A stretch of 64,000 nucleotides of DNA from Grifola frondosa. Taxonomy: Eukaryota; Basidiomycota; Agaricomycetes; Polyporales; Grifolaceae. The stretch's first letter is position 1. The number at the start of each line of letters is the position of its first letter. The position numbers and the translations under genes were made by a program. Below are positions 42,130 through 53,146 of this stretch, piece by piece. The notes under the pieces were generated by a model. The model saw only the letters and a list, made by a program, of their open reading frames with translations. It made no database searches and was not told where the DNA came from. The DNA is taken from positions 62,001 through 126,000 of the forward strand of contig LUGG01000027.1 in the NCBI GenBank assembly GCA_001683735.1, given 5' to 3'.

Positions 42130-42280
42130 CTCTGTGGCATTGTCTTCACCCACCACCTTCGAGCTTGCTCCAGCTTCGCGCTTGCTCCATCCTAGCTCCG
42201 GGACACGCCATGACACCCTGTGGCACTGTCTTCAGCCACACGCTTCAAGCTTGCTCGCCCTAGCTGTGGGGCACGTCTAG
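42130..42280. repeat. Degenerate tandem pair, about 80 bp
   Basis: CTGTGGCATTGTCTTCACCC...CGAGCTTGCTC (42130 on) recurs as CTGTGGCACTGTCTTCAGCC...CAAGCTTGCTC (42219 on), each followed by a CCTAGCT...GGGACACG / GGGGCACG motif. No coding role is apparent. Confidence 0.5.
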
Positions 42281-42779
42281 GTGGATCCTCTGCGTCGTCC
42301 CTACTCCAGCTGACGGTGTTTTACCTCCGCGGTCGCGGCACCCTGACAAGCTTGCTTGTCTTCGATGACGCAAGATCTCTCGGGTGCTACGTACGGTACT
42401 ACTCTGCCTTGATCGCATATGCAGATGCACTCATCAGTCTCCCAAAGTACTAGTGGTCTCTGCTCGGTGAGTCTCTTCCGTGGTATTGGAACCCCTCTCA
42501 CTGATATTGCTCTAGGTCTCCTCCCGTGCTATCGGGACACTTTTGGCTCTTGCTGCTATTGGCACCTTCGTCTCTCTAAATGACAGCGGCACCCCGAAGG
42601 TGCGACATCCTTTTCAGTTCACAGGCCTGCTCGATTTAGTACGCCGTCTTGTCTCCATCCTCTCGGAGTACACCACTGCCGTCGCTTGCACACTCATTAT
42701 TCACGAGGATGCTCGTTTTAGGCCCAACACACATCTCCTTTCCCCCGGAGGCCCTTCATACCGCGCCACTACATTCATT

Positions 42780-43620
42780 CATCCCTCGGTGTATTTCCCC
42801 GCTTTCGCGCGTGCCTGACCGATCTCCCACAAGGAGGCTATCTTTGACGCATTCTCATGCCACCGCTGCGTCCTCGAGTCGGATGCTGTGGCGGTATTCT
42901 TCCAGTGTCGCTGCCAGAGAACGATTGATGTTGATGTTATCGCGCGCGGAGGTAGAACTCGGCGATTGGTGCGTTCTCGCCGCTGTGTGCCTGCCTGCGA
43001 ACGTGTCTTCGACGGCAGCACTGCGCCCCCGCCTTATTCATAATCATGAGCATCCATATTTAACATCCAGAGTTCATAATACGTCGCCGTCATGGGCAGA
43101 GCGCGCTTTGTTGGGCATCCGATAACATAAATATTGTGCTAACGGCGTCCTGTTCGGCACGTCTGTATCCCCAGTTTCGCCACTCTGGTGCCGTCGGCCA
43201 TCTTTCACACGACTTGTCCAGAATGCATTCACCGCGGGAATGTCAGTGCTTTTGATGGTCTTGGGTTGTGTACTCGTCATTTCACGCGTGCCTGATCCGC
43301 CGAACCCTACATCCCACAAGACTCACTACCACTCGCTCTTTGACGAGCTCACGTAGTCTTCTTAGGTGTCTCGTTACTTGAGTCGACGGCGGTTGCAATA
43401 TCCTTGGATGTTCCGCCGTATCACTGGGAGGACCGACGGACATTCTCGGATTTTCTCCCTCGGGTGCATCTTCGTGCGTACGTAACCCCTCTGTCCCTCT
43501 CACAAAGCGTCTCGCTTGTGCATCCATCATTACAACCACCATCTTGCGATCCTCGCAGCGCATTTTCTAGGCATCTGATAACAAACACGAATATTATAGG
43601 AACGCCTCGCGACCTCTTGC
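42780..43620. repeat. Degenerate tandem repeat, period about 480 bp
   Basis: GCGTGCCTGACC...CCCACAAG at 42810 recurs as GCGTGCCTGATC...CCCACAAG at 43288, and GGCATCCGATAACA at 43116 recurs as GGCATCTGATAACA at 43572. Spacing is about 460-480 bases, so this is a diverged head-to-tail duplication between the two protease genes. No open frame is conserved between copies. Confidence 0.5.
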
Positions 43621-44204
43621 CGTCCGCATCCCGGGTGCCCAAGACCCTACTAAGTACTAAGCAGCCGTATCGGCAGCTTCGCATTCTCTTGCGTAACCTG
43701 CGATGGGATGCCAGTATATCGGGACCACTTGGGAATATCTGCTTTGTATCGTCTATGTGCGTTAACTGCTATGTCTTTGTCCATGGCAAGCGGTGCGCAG
43801 CGCGGCCGCCGCAAGGCTTCCAGAGTATTTCCCGTTATTTGACCACGCAGACTGCGCTGCCGGCCGTGGTAGCGCTCGAGCTCCGTCCGGCAGTGCAGAC
43901 GCGATTCCAGGCGGTACTTACCAACCCTACTGCCCATACGACCTGCCTCTATTCGTAGCGCGCTACCTCACACTTCGCCTCCCGGTATGCCAGAATCCCT
44001 CCGTCCGATGGCCCCATTTCTAGGCTTTTATTGTTGTCGCGACCCCGAGCTACGTCGGATTCAAGCTTTAAGGGCCCGGCGCTAGTAAACAGCTCAGCCC
44101 GACTGACGCGCGCCCCGATCCGTACCCAACTCGGCTGACGAAAATTTGTTGAGCATGGGCGTTTAATATCACCATATGATTATATAATTTTCTGATAGAA
44201 TGTC

Positions 44205-44228
44205 GTCCCGGTCGTGTACCGGTTAGCA
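44205..44228 (+). repeat. tRNA-like 5'-half duplicate beside tRNA-Asp
   Basis: CCCGGTCGTGTACCGGTTAGCA directly precedes the tRNA-Asp, whose own 5' part reads CTCTGGTCGTATATCGGTTTAGTA. The spacing and pattern match the acceptor plus D arm only, so this looks like a partial tandem copy. Confidence 0.45.
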
Positions 44229-44311
44229 TCTCTGGTCGTATATCGGTTTAGTACACGCGCTTGTCATCGAGGCGATCGCGCGAAAGCGGGGTTCGACTCC
44301 CCGCCAGAGAG
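44229..44311 (+). tRNA. tRNA-Asp(GTC) with short intron
   Basis: The acceptor stem TCTCTGG pairs with CCAGAGA, plus discriminator G. The anticodon stem CGCGC pairs with GCGCG and GTC is in the loop TTGTCA...C. A 10-base intron (TCGAGGCGAT) follows position 37. The T arm is CGGGG-TTCGACT-CCCCG. Mature sequence is nearly identical to the tRNA at 33567-33664, but the intron is unrelated in length. Confidence 0.88.
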
Positions 44312-45378
44312 TTGTTGCCACGGTTTTTGCTCACGGCGATGGTATTGTCTGTTGTTTCTACTTCAGTTTCTTCTTTTCTTTCGCTCCGGAGATTGTGTTC
44401 CCAATGTCAGTATATCGCAGTGAATAATCGATATGATTACTTGTCTCTTCATGGGTCATTAAAGCTGAGTCAAACATCCGGGATGCCAACTGCAACACAA
44501 ACGACAACGTGGAATCCGCACACATCAGCTATATTTGCAAGCTTGGGTCCGCAGCACAGAAACCTCCGTCAACGCCCCCACAACTTACGTAGGTTGCGAT
44601 CATCCGGGAACGTGCCCGTAACCCCCGCCGAATGTCTCATGTAACGAAATCAACTTCCATTGCGCGATTCGGTTCCTGGACGGACTTCTTTAACATCTCT
44701 TGCTCTAGTACTTACGACTATGATGAGAGTACCATGGGAACGAATGTTCGCCGCGCCGCCAACATAATCTGATTGTGGAGATGTGCCATTTGTAAAGTAA
44801 GTATGCTGCGTCACCACGCGAGGAAGATATGAGCTTGAGAGAAACATACGGTTCTGATTGCGTTGGCATCAGCAACGAAATAAAAATAGAGTTACTAGTA
44901 AAACTTAAGAGATTTTCTGGAATCATGTTGGGACGGATTTTTCGAAATACGAGGAATAATAAAGTATTTCTCTGTGAAGACATCTAGGCAGAGTATGTGG
45001 AAGAAGGGAATCTGCCTATACAGCATCCTCGTGACCGCGAAAAGAAACTGAACTACGACGCTTGCCAAAAGTAGTTAGGAATAACGAGAGTACTGCTCCG
45101 AAACTATAGCGCCTGTCCTGTCTCTCTCTCAACTCTCCACCAGGGCCATGGTGGCTATCGTTCTCTGCTGAACTTATTTATGTTTTCTCCAACATTGGAC
45201 CATGAGATAGTTCTACACGTCTAGGGACTGGTCACGGGGCAGAAGCCCCACAACTGGTTTCCACTTGCTGCGCGTCGGCGCTTACAACGCTTTGCGCAGT
45301 CCTAAATGGTACCTTACACCTCGAACACCGGCACCCTCTTCTCCGACGCTTTATTTTTCTGCTCTCACATCTTGTAGC

Positions 45379-47285
45379 ATGCGTCTGCTACCGTTTTCCC
45401 TTGCTGCCTTCTTCCTGCTATCCGACGCCCTTGCCGCCCCCAGTCCTGCATACCCCGCTCAGTCAATACCACTCGTCCGAAGAGCGCGGCCGCAAAGGAA
45501 CGCCACCGAGCTGGGCTCGTGGTTGCAGGGCCAGAAGGCGGGGCTTGAGGCGAAATATGGGGGAGGCCGTTCTGCATATCAGAAGAGGGCGACTGGCCTG
45601 AATCTGTGAGTACATCGCTCGCCGTCTTACTGTCCCGTCACCCGTGGTTGGTACGCGACCATTGGCTTCGTGCGCCATGGATTGGTAATCTTGGATATGA
45701 TTCGTGTTTCCGTCGGAGGTCGACTCATTCATCTCTCCTATCAGCATCACGAACCAAGATAGCGACTCTAGGTATGTACTGGGCTCATCGGTGCAGTGCA
45801 GTTTATTGACTTTGTTCCGGTCTTAGTTTTTATGGTTCGCTAGCGGTTGGCACGCCGGCCGTCTCGTTTAATGTAATTCTGGATACCGGTTCAGCGTGAG
45901 TCTTTCTTTTTCCCGTCTTCTGTCATGTGTGGAGACCACCCCTCTGCATAGTGACCTGTGGTTGGCCTCCAATGTTGCTGCGGCCAGCTTGGACTCCGGT
46001 ACCCCAACATTCGATGCTTCATGTGAGTGCGCTTCAGAGCTCAGTAGAGCTTTACTTGACTGCTAATCTCTCGGACAGCATCTTCGTCCTTCAAGGACCT
46101 AAATACGACATTCAGGATTGAGTATGGCTTGGGGGCGGCGGCGGGCGTGCTCGGGCAGGACAAGGTGCAGATGGCAGGGTTCGAAGTGAACACTCAAGCA
46201 TTCGGTACGACATTCTTCTTGTTCTCTGTCCTGGTTGTTGACCTTTTTCCCATTCAGGTGTCGTGGAACAGATAACAGCAAACTTACTTAATGCCCCGGT
46301 GTCTGGCCTCATCGGGCTTGCATTCCAAAATATCAGCTCTTCGGGGGCGAAGCCTTTCTGGCAGACACTTGCCGAGACGTCAGGGACGATGGACTCGCCG
46401 CTGATGGCGATCCAGCTGACGCGCTATACGGACGATGCGAAAGCACAGACATTGGAGCCAGGCGGGACGTTGACGTTCGGCGCGGTGAACACGACGCTAT
46501 TCACTGGAAACATCGACTACCAGGACATCCCGAACGGTTTAGTCGGATATTGGCTGCAAGAGTTGACTAGTGCGTGTCCGCGTGTCTTGTGCGCAATGGT
46601 GGACGTTGATCTATATTTGTCTGTCGGTAGGCTTGACTGTGAACGGGAACGCATGAGCCTCACATCCGGCAGCACGTCGTTCGCTGCGATCGACACTGGC
46701 ACGACGCTCGTCGGCGGACCGTCCGACGCCATCGCCTCCTTGTATGCGCAGATCCCGGGAAGCGTGGCGCTCACGGGCCAGTCACAAGGATTTTGGTCAT
46801 ACCGTGAGTTCCCTTCCTACTTTCGTCGTCCCCTCACACTGACCGCACACGGCATAGCTTGCTCTTCCACGATCAACATCGCGCTCACTTTCGGGAACAG
46901 CACAACGTCCTGGCCGATCTCGCCCAAGGACTTCCTCTTCTCGCAGAGCGGGAGCTCGTGCATCGGCGCGTTCTTCGAGGCGAACACGAGCGGGACCACC
47001 CCACCATGGATCATCGGGGACACGTTCCTCAAGAACGTGTACTCGGTGTTCCGCGCGAGCCCGCCCGCGGTCGGGTTCGCGGAGCTGTCCAGCGTCGCGC
47101 TTGCGATGAATGGTGCGGTAGGGAGCGCGCCGTCGCCCACGATTGGGAGCGTTTCTGCGACAGTGGGCGCTTCGGGCTCCAGCTCGCAGAATAGTGCCGC
47201 GCGGGACGTGCGCGCGGGAGGCGTTGTCGTTGCATGGGCGACTGTCGTTGTGGTGGGGGTGGTATGGGGCGCGTTGGGTAGTTGA
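45379..47285 (+). CDS. Pepsin-like aspartic protease 2, probably GPI-anchored
   Basis: A1-family aspartic endopeptidase, paralogue of the minus-strand gene at 39.5-41.6 kb. The start MRLLPFSLAAFFLLSDALAA is a signal peptide; an upstream Met (45265) is rejected because it precedes it by 38 residues without family support. The propeptide is RNATELGSWLQGQKAGLEAK. Catalytic motifs are FNVILDTGSA and AAIDTGTTLVGGP. Other landmarks are DLWLASNVAAA, SGLIGLAFQNISSSGAKPFW, IDYQDIPNGLVGYWLQEL and GDTFLKNVYSVFRASPPAVG. A Ser-rich stretch then leads to the hydrophobic tail VVVAWATVVVVGVVWGALGS, a likely GPI signal. Introns are short. One apparent base loss (single A at 46653 in GNAMSLTSGS) shifts the frame; everything else reads through. 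About 470 residues. Confidence 0.85.
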
Positions 47286-47680
47286 GGAATGCGGTTTGAT
47301 TTATAAGTTATGTATGTGGATGTTTTCATATGCGGATATTGCGTTGTATTCTAGTTTTAGATTGTAATGTGTTGTGAGGTGTACAAGCAGCTCTCTTATC
47401 AGCGGCTGACTGTATTATAATATTGCAGGGTTCACTTCACGCATACCTCTATTATCAAGCCTCTACCAGGAACTATATAGGAGACATCCTGTACATAACT
47501 GCTCGTCCTGGGACTTCGAGGTCGTTGATATCATTTATCGCCTTGTGTCAGCTTATCAGATTCGACGTTTCATAACAGCAGGATTCTGAAGTACGATGCC
47601 TCTTGTCATGAGTAAAAGTCCTGCACGCGATACATACTCAATGAAGTCTAAATGGTGTCTTTGTAATGGTGGAGGTGAAC

Positions 47681-47765
47681 TTCGGAGAGTTGCCAAATAT
47701 ATCTAAATTCCGACCCCGCAGTCCGAACGCAGTACGAACGCCAGCTCGTGGCATAATACTATCAA
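47681..47765 (+). repeat. Dispersed repeat, inverted copy 2
   Basis: Partner of 38968-39050 in inverted orientation. It lies just past the point where the carboxylesterase pseudogene loses its normal 3' exon, so it may mark the breakpoint that removed that exon. Confidence 0.5.
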
Positions 47766-47821
47766 TGACTGACTGCACCCAAGCCAGGGATTTGCTCGCG
47801 TTTGCTGACTGTTGTCGAGAG

Positions 47822-49880
47822 TCAAACCATCGAAGAATGTGCGAATATGGGAATGCTACTGTATGACCACGCAGATTGTTTGCTAGCGCGTTGCTCCAAG
47901 AAGAAACGACGAGGAGCTTGGAACAGCCAATCCCCGTGGAATGAAGCCAGTCGCTTGTATTCCAGTGTGAAAGTACAGTTGTGTCCTGTCCCATATGGCG
48001 ATCCTAGCGTAGGATCGGCGGGATACAGTTCGAGCAAGCGGTCGAGGTGGGAATTCGACGTGTTGCGGAAATAATTAGAGCTGATGTATTCTTTGAGCTC
48101 TGTGTCTGTGCTGCATTGCACCCATTGGTTAAGGTCATCATAAACGAGGTAGCACTCACGTAATGTTGAATGTACTGAGGGAGAACAGTGTTCCTTCGTC
48201 TTCCACATTTCCTAAAGAACAATCAGGGGATAGTCGCTAACCAAACTGTCGCACGACGCACCAGTAATGGACGGGACGTCCGCGATGCGGCCTTGGATTA
48301 CTAACGATGTAGCTTAATCTTCCAAAAATACACCATCGATATGTGGCAACCAAGGTACGTTGAGAGACTACATAGGACATCGTCAGCTGGAAGTGAGGTA
48401 TCCGAAAAGGATGTAGTACCTGATAAGAGAGAAATTTGAGGTCTTGTCCATCGCATACTTGATACTCTCGACAGGTGCCGCACGTAGACATGCTGATGTA
48501 TCGGGAGAGGACGAGCATCCCATCTCCGATACAACGAAGTCGTATGTGCCCTGCGTTTTCGAAATGTTACCGGTAGGCAGAGTTGACCCTGATTCCATAA
48601 AGCCCGCTCGAAACAATCCTTCGGAGTCACTGCCGTTGGTAAGCATGTGCAAAACGATCGACCAGCCCCCTGCGCTTTGGCCCTAGCTATGCATACGGAC
48701 AATGAGTTGGCTGAAATAAAAGGAATCAGTCTGACTACGGACGTTCACTCACATCGTGACCTTTGCGGGATCTCCACCAAACGCAGATATATGTTTCTGC
48801 ACCCATCGAAGAGCTTCTCATTCTGAAAGGACATTATCAGAGACGTAGTTCAAAGCCCAATGCAAGGGGACCTACGATCCTGGAGGCCAAGATTACCAAC
48901 GCCACTGTTCTCTACTTCTTCGCCTCCCAGAAAGCCGAATGCTATGATAACAGTATTAATTAATATGCGCTTCTGAAAGGGCATTAAATTACCACTAAGG
49001 CTGTTAATTTACATGAGTATTTCATGTTAAATGTGATCTACGAGCGTAAGGCTCACCGATAGTTCATTGCAACGTAAACGATAGGGTGTTCTATCTCAAT
49101 AGATCTTTTCACGATCATATTACCCGGTTCCCTGATAATGATTGAAAAGTTGGTTCTCGTACTTGCCACAGAAATAAAAAGCGAGTTTACGAACACGGCA
49201 TTTGATCCAATCTGATAGCTGCCTAATGGGCCATGAAGATGTCGTTAGCATGCGAAGCCAAAGAATTCGAATTTACCAAACCTCCATAGACCCACTTAAT
49301 GTACTTAATGAGCAATATATACGAGACGAGTAAATATAATATAAGATATACCACAACAGCAGGTAACTTTGATCCCGAAGTCACTCCAGCCGGAACAATG
49401 ACATTCAAGTTGAGGCCTAGAAGGAACTATGAATATATATCAACGAGAGACTCGCCATACGAACATCTTCGCTTTGCGGAACATCAAGTGGTGGTACAAT
49501 GAGCTGTGGAAACGCCGGGATCGCGGCAGGCACAGTATCGGGAAGATCTGGCGCAACCAATGTCTGCTAGATGCATTGATTTCCGAAGGTTGTCGCGTTC
49601 ATCGTCCCAGAATGTCGTCGAATTGGCAGAGGGAGCCGAAAGCGAAGGTCGCCGGTGCTAAATCCTAATCAGTTAGTGGCCTGTGAGTCACGAAGAGTGC
49701 GGCCTACGGCGGTTCTGCAAAGGGAATCCCTAAAAATTATGGGACAGCTCCGTCAGTTGTGCCAACAACGGTAGCGTTGTCGATAGTGACAGTCGGAGCT
49801 TCTGTAAGAGACGAAGACAAGGATGTGGCGAAAGACGAATGTACGCCGAAAGTCAGGAGAACGAGCACGTTAGATATCAT
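47822..49880 (-). pseudogene. Carboxylesterase pseudogene lacking its 3' end
   Basis: Same family as 4796-7184. The signal peptide begins MISNVLVLLTFGVHSSFATS, then VTIDNATVVGTTDGAV, an in-frame TAA, FLGIPFAEPP, and GDLRFRLPLPIRRHSGTMNA. An in-frame TAG then falls in the Q-Q-T motif (near 49560). The nucleophile motif is GQSAGGWSIVLHM (near 48670); GLFRAGFMESGSTLPTG and the GN-EDEGT acid region (near 48190) are kept. The terminal exon with the catalytic His (HGTDL...LDPNGD) is absent; the sequence ends instead in unrelated DNA with a dispersed repeat. Two stops plus loss of an essential exon make this a true pseudogene, unlike the single-base frameshifts elsewhere. Confidence 0.82.
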
Positions 49881-52800
49881 GTTGCTGGAGGCGGCGGATA
49901 TGGTGCTCTTGCGTTTCGTAGAGCAGACTATAAGTATATTTCATTCGCCTTGATCAAGTGGTTGTATTCCCTGCGCTAGATAAAATTCCAAAATAGTGTA
50001 CGGCAGTGCTACGATACCGGAGATCACCAGCAAACCTTGTACGGCCTCCCTATTATCAAGAGAAAGACTTGGCATAGTGGTGAAACTTACCAGACTAATC
50101 TAACCCACAATGTGTGTGCATATCAGCATCTAACATGGACTATATAGTCACATAAATCCCAATCGGCCCTTTGCGAACAGCGATTCAGCCCGTCTAGGAA
50201 GGCGGCACAGAGCATCATGTCTGTATCGCATCTGTAAGCCGTATGTATTTCTCGCATATAGATACGGAGACCATCACAGCCGAGTTTGTCATGATTACGC
50301 ATCAGTGAGCATCATGACGCTACCTGAAACTTAAAGCTTGAAGCCTGAAACCTCATGCCTAGAGTGCCGTCTAGGGTATGTGGCCTCGCTCGGAAAGGTA
50401 GTTACATTTAGGGGAATTCTAAATCCTATCGTCGTCCAATTTCTGCCGTGAATAAGTAAGTCGTCCAAGTCTGAAAAAAAGATAGCCTGCAAACATCTGA
50501 AGATTGATAAAGTCAATAGAAAACATGCCTTGTCATATCAAAGTGTACAACCATTCATTTTTTCCTCGTAAAGCCTTCGTAGGCCTCTATTCCATCTTTA
50601 TTGCAGCATAGAACGATAGATTCCGAGTCTAACGCGAAGTCAACGAAGTTCAAGCGTTCAACGTTCAACGTTCAAAAGTGTGGGCGCGTAGGCATGCCAA
50701 ATATGGCAATCGCTGCCGGTGGCTCACCACTTGGTCTTTCCCTCCCATGTCTTCTATTTCAGAGTCTTTTACCTCCACCCATCCCGAGTCCGAGTCTCCT
50801 GACTAGCTGGCTCTCACACCTATCACCAACGTCAACAATGCATCAGTCGGACATTGAGAAATGCAATCGAGGGATAGCAAGTACTGTTGTTGACATCTCT
50901 TAAGAATGAGGTTCTGCGCTCGGGTTTGTTTGGTGAGTTTCTCATGCTCCATCCCTCTAGCCTGGTCGACAGGCGTGTACGTATGCACGAGGGCCTTCAC
51001 ATCTGGCGGGGGCGGCGCGGGCCTGTTCACTTCCGAGTTCGCGTCCGCGATCCGTCGTTCATGCTGAACAGCATCAACGCTGTCAGCGAGGATGCCGTCG
51101 CGATCGTGGGGGCATAAGGTCGTGATACTGGAGAACGGTGACGAATTGAGCATGTCCGAGGCCTGACGCATGCTGATGCGGGCATCTAGCGAGTCGTCGC
51201 GCTGCGAGTCGACGCTCAGGCCGGAGTGTGATTTGCCTGTCAAAACGCCAGGCACTTCGATGTGCTCAATCTTACGGAGTGCGGAAGGCTCGCGGGGAGG
51301 TAGAATTGCGAGCGCACGCAACGGTTAGACGGGGCGGCGCCTGCTCCTGGGGAGGCGAGTGTAGGGGCTCAGGAATGTGTTTCTGGTGCTCCTCCGCGAT
51401 CATCGCGAGGGCTTTCGGGCTCGCCATACGATAGTCTACAGCATGCTACATTCGCACTCCAGAGTACGATTCAGAATCTTGAGGAACGATACTCATCCCT
51501 CCCTTTTGATAGCATGAAGATGTCGGAAGATATAGGCCCGTGGCTCAGCTCACGCAGCTTGATAGATTACACGACGAGTTGAATGACCTGCATGATGAGA
51601 TTAGCTACAAGAAGTGGCTGCTCGACGTGTACTACTAGAACTTGAAGCAGGTGGTTGCTGCGCGTACAGGGGCGAGCGCAATGAACCCGTGAGCGGCCAG
51701 GATTATCGCATTCTTGCTTACACTAAGTGTATCCTGTTGCAGGAATGCTGCTGCTCGCCTGGCACGTCCGGGGCTCGTGCTCATCCGTCCTCTTTCGCAT
51801 GACACGTTCCAGTCTATTTTCGAGGGCTTCTATCTGCGCAATGGTCCCGTATCAGACCCTGAAATGTTTCAATACAGGAATCAGTATATCTCCTTGTATA
51901 CGCTCCACTTCAAAGTGGCGAATGGCGGCGGGTTCGATCGCGTAAGATGTCGGTACCTCATCTCGCTTCAGGTATCCCATGCAGGTCATCGAAACTGATC
52001 AGTGGCCCCTCGTCTGCACCAAATTCGGTTTTCTGCGTTCTGCCGCAGTGCAGCATTTGCAGCGCGTCTACAAAGAGTATTTGATGCGATTTGACAATGC
52101 ATACATACGAGCGATCCCCGGGTTGTAGCAGATTCAAAATCATTAGTATAGTTTTTCCCGAACTTTGGAAAGATTCTACTCTTGATTGATTGCAGAATTA
52201 TAGTCGAGAACTTGTGAACTAACTTCTGTTTGATCATCACATCATTGAAAAATCTTCCGAGAGTTACGTGCCGGATTCAGGTGACCTTGGAGTATTCACA
52301 CCCACTGGACGTGATTTCCAACATAATTCTCATGTTTCCTGCAGATATGATTACTGATTGCATTTATGGTCACAAATCTCTTTGAGAACATTCAGTAGAA
52401 TATGCGTCACTGTACGGAATATAGAAAACTGATGGCAAGAATATAACCATGGAGGGTCTGGCAAATGCAGGTTTCGCCTTCCTTATGACTGTGTGGGACG
52501 GACAGAACTGACAATTGCATCCAGATTCGATACACTCTGGTTCACCCCGGGTTTCTCTTCGGGTGGAAGTGGACCAGCTGATGTCAGGCACCTTCCCAAA
52601 CATGTGAAGAGCTTCCAGCTGAAACACACTCAGCGGAGACACTTCCCCCAAACCTCGGTCCATTTGCCGTAATTATTTCTGCTTCGCTGCTTACACCAAA
52701 TATGTATATGCGAAAGCTTTCAACAAGTCTTGAACATTGGAAGGCCATGTGAGAAGGTGTCGGACCGACTTTTGAACGTGCTTGGGAGTTGTATGACGAC

Positions 52801-53146
52801 AGGGGCGTACCTTAAGAACTGCGCAGTTACGGAGCACAATATTCCTCTGCAGACAGTTCTGGTATCAGAAGGTATGAGCATCGCTGTACGTCCGCACCTG
52901 TCCAATTAACTCGTCTACAAAATAGCATCTTACTATCTCGCCGCGCCTTTGACAACTAGATGTAGAGCACAGACTTCCGTCCAATTTGCGAGACCCCACG
53001 AGACTTCGATGCTCCCATGGAATGCTATTCATACGTAGGACTTGGTCTGGGTCCAACCAACATCGAGCTAGTATATCAGGTGGGACCCATGGTCGCTTCT
53101 GAATATCCTCCAGCATCTCAGTGTCTCATAACGCAGTATCGCGAAT
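49881..53146. other. 3.3-kb stretch with unassigned protein-like fragments
   Basis: No gene can be completed. A minus-strand Pro-rich patch is listed separately. On the plus strand near 51550-51640 there is a heptad-like piece (AQLTQLDRLHDELNDLHDEI) ending in a stop, and near 51780-51950 a piece reading SHDTFQSIFEGFYLRNGPVS. I recognise neither. A small GTTCAAC-type tandem repeat lies at about 50650-50675. Confidence 0.35.
50803..51425 (-). CDS. Hypothetical disordered protein fragment
   Basis: I do not recognise it. Minus-strand readings MASPKALAMIAEEHQKHIPE with PLHSPPQEQAPPRL, then LPPREPSALRKIEHIEVPGV, DSLDARISMRQASDMLNSSP and NRPAPPPPDVKALVHTYTP, look like a low-complexity soluble protein, possibly two exons of one gene. 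No domain, signal or clear stop/splice logic supports a full model. It could equally be a chance open frame in GC-rich DNA. Confidence 0.25.
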
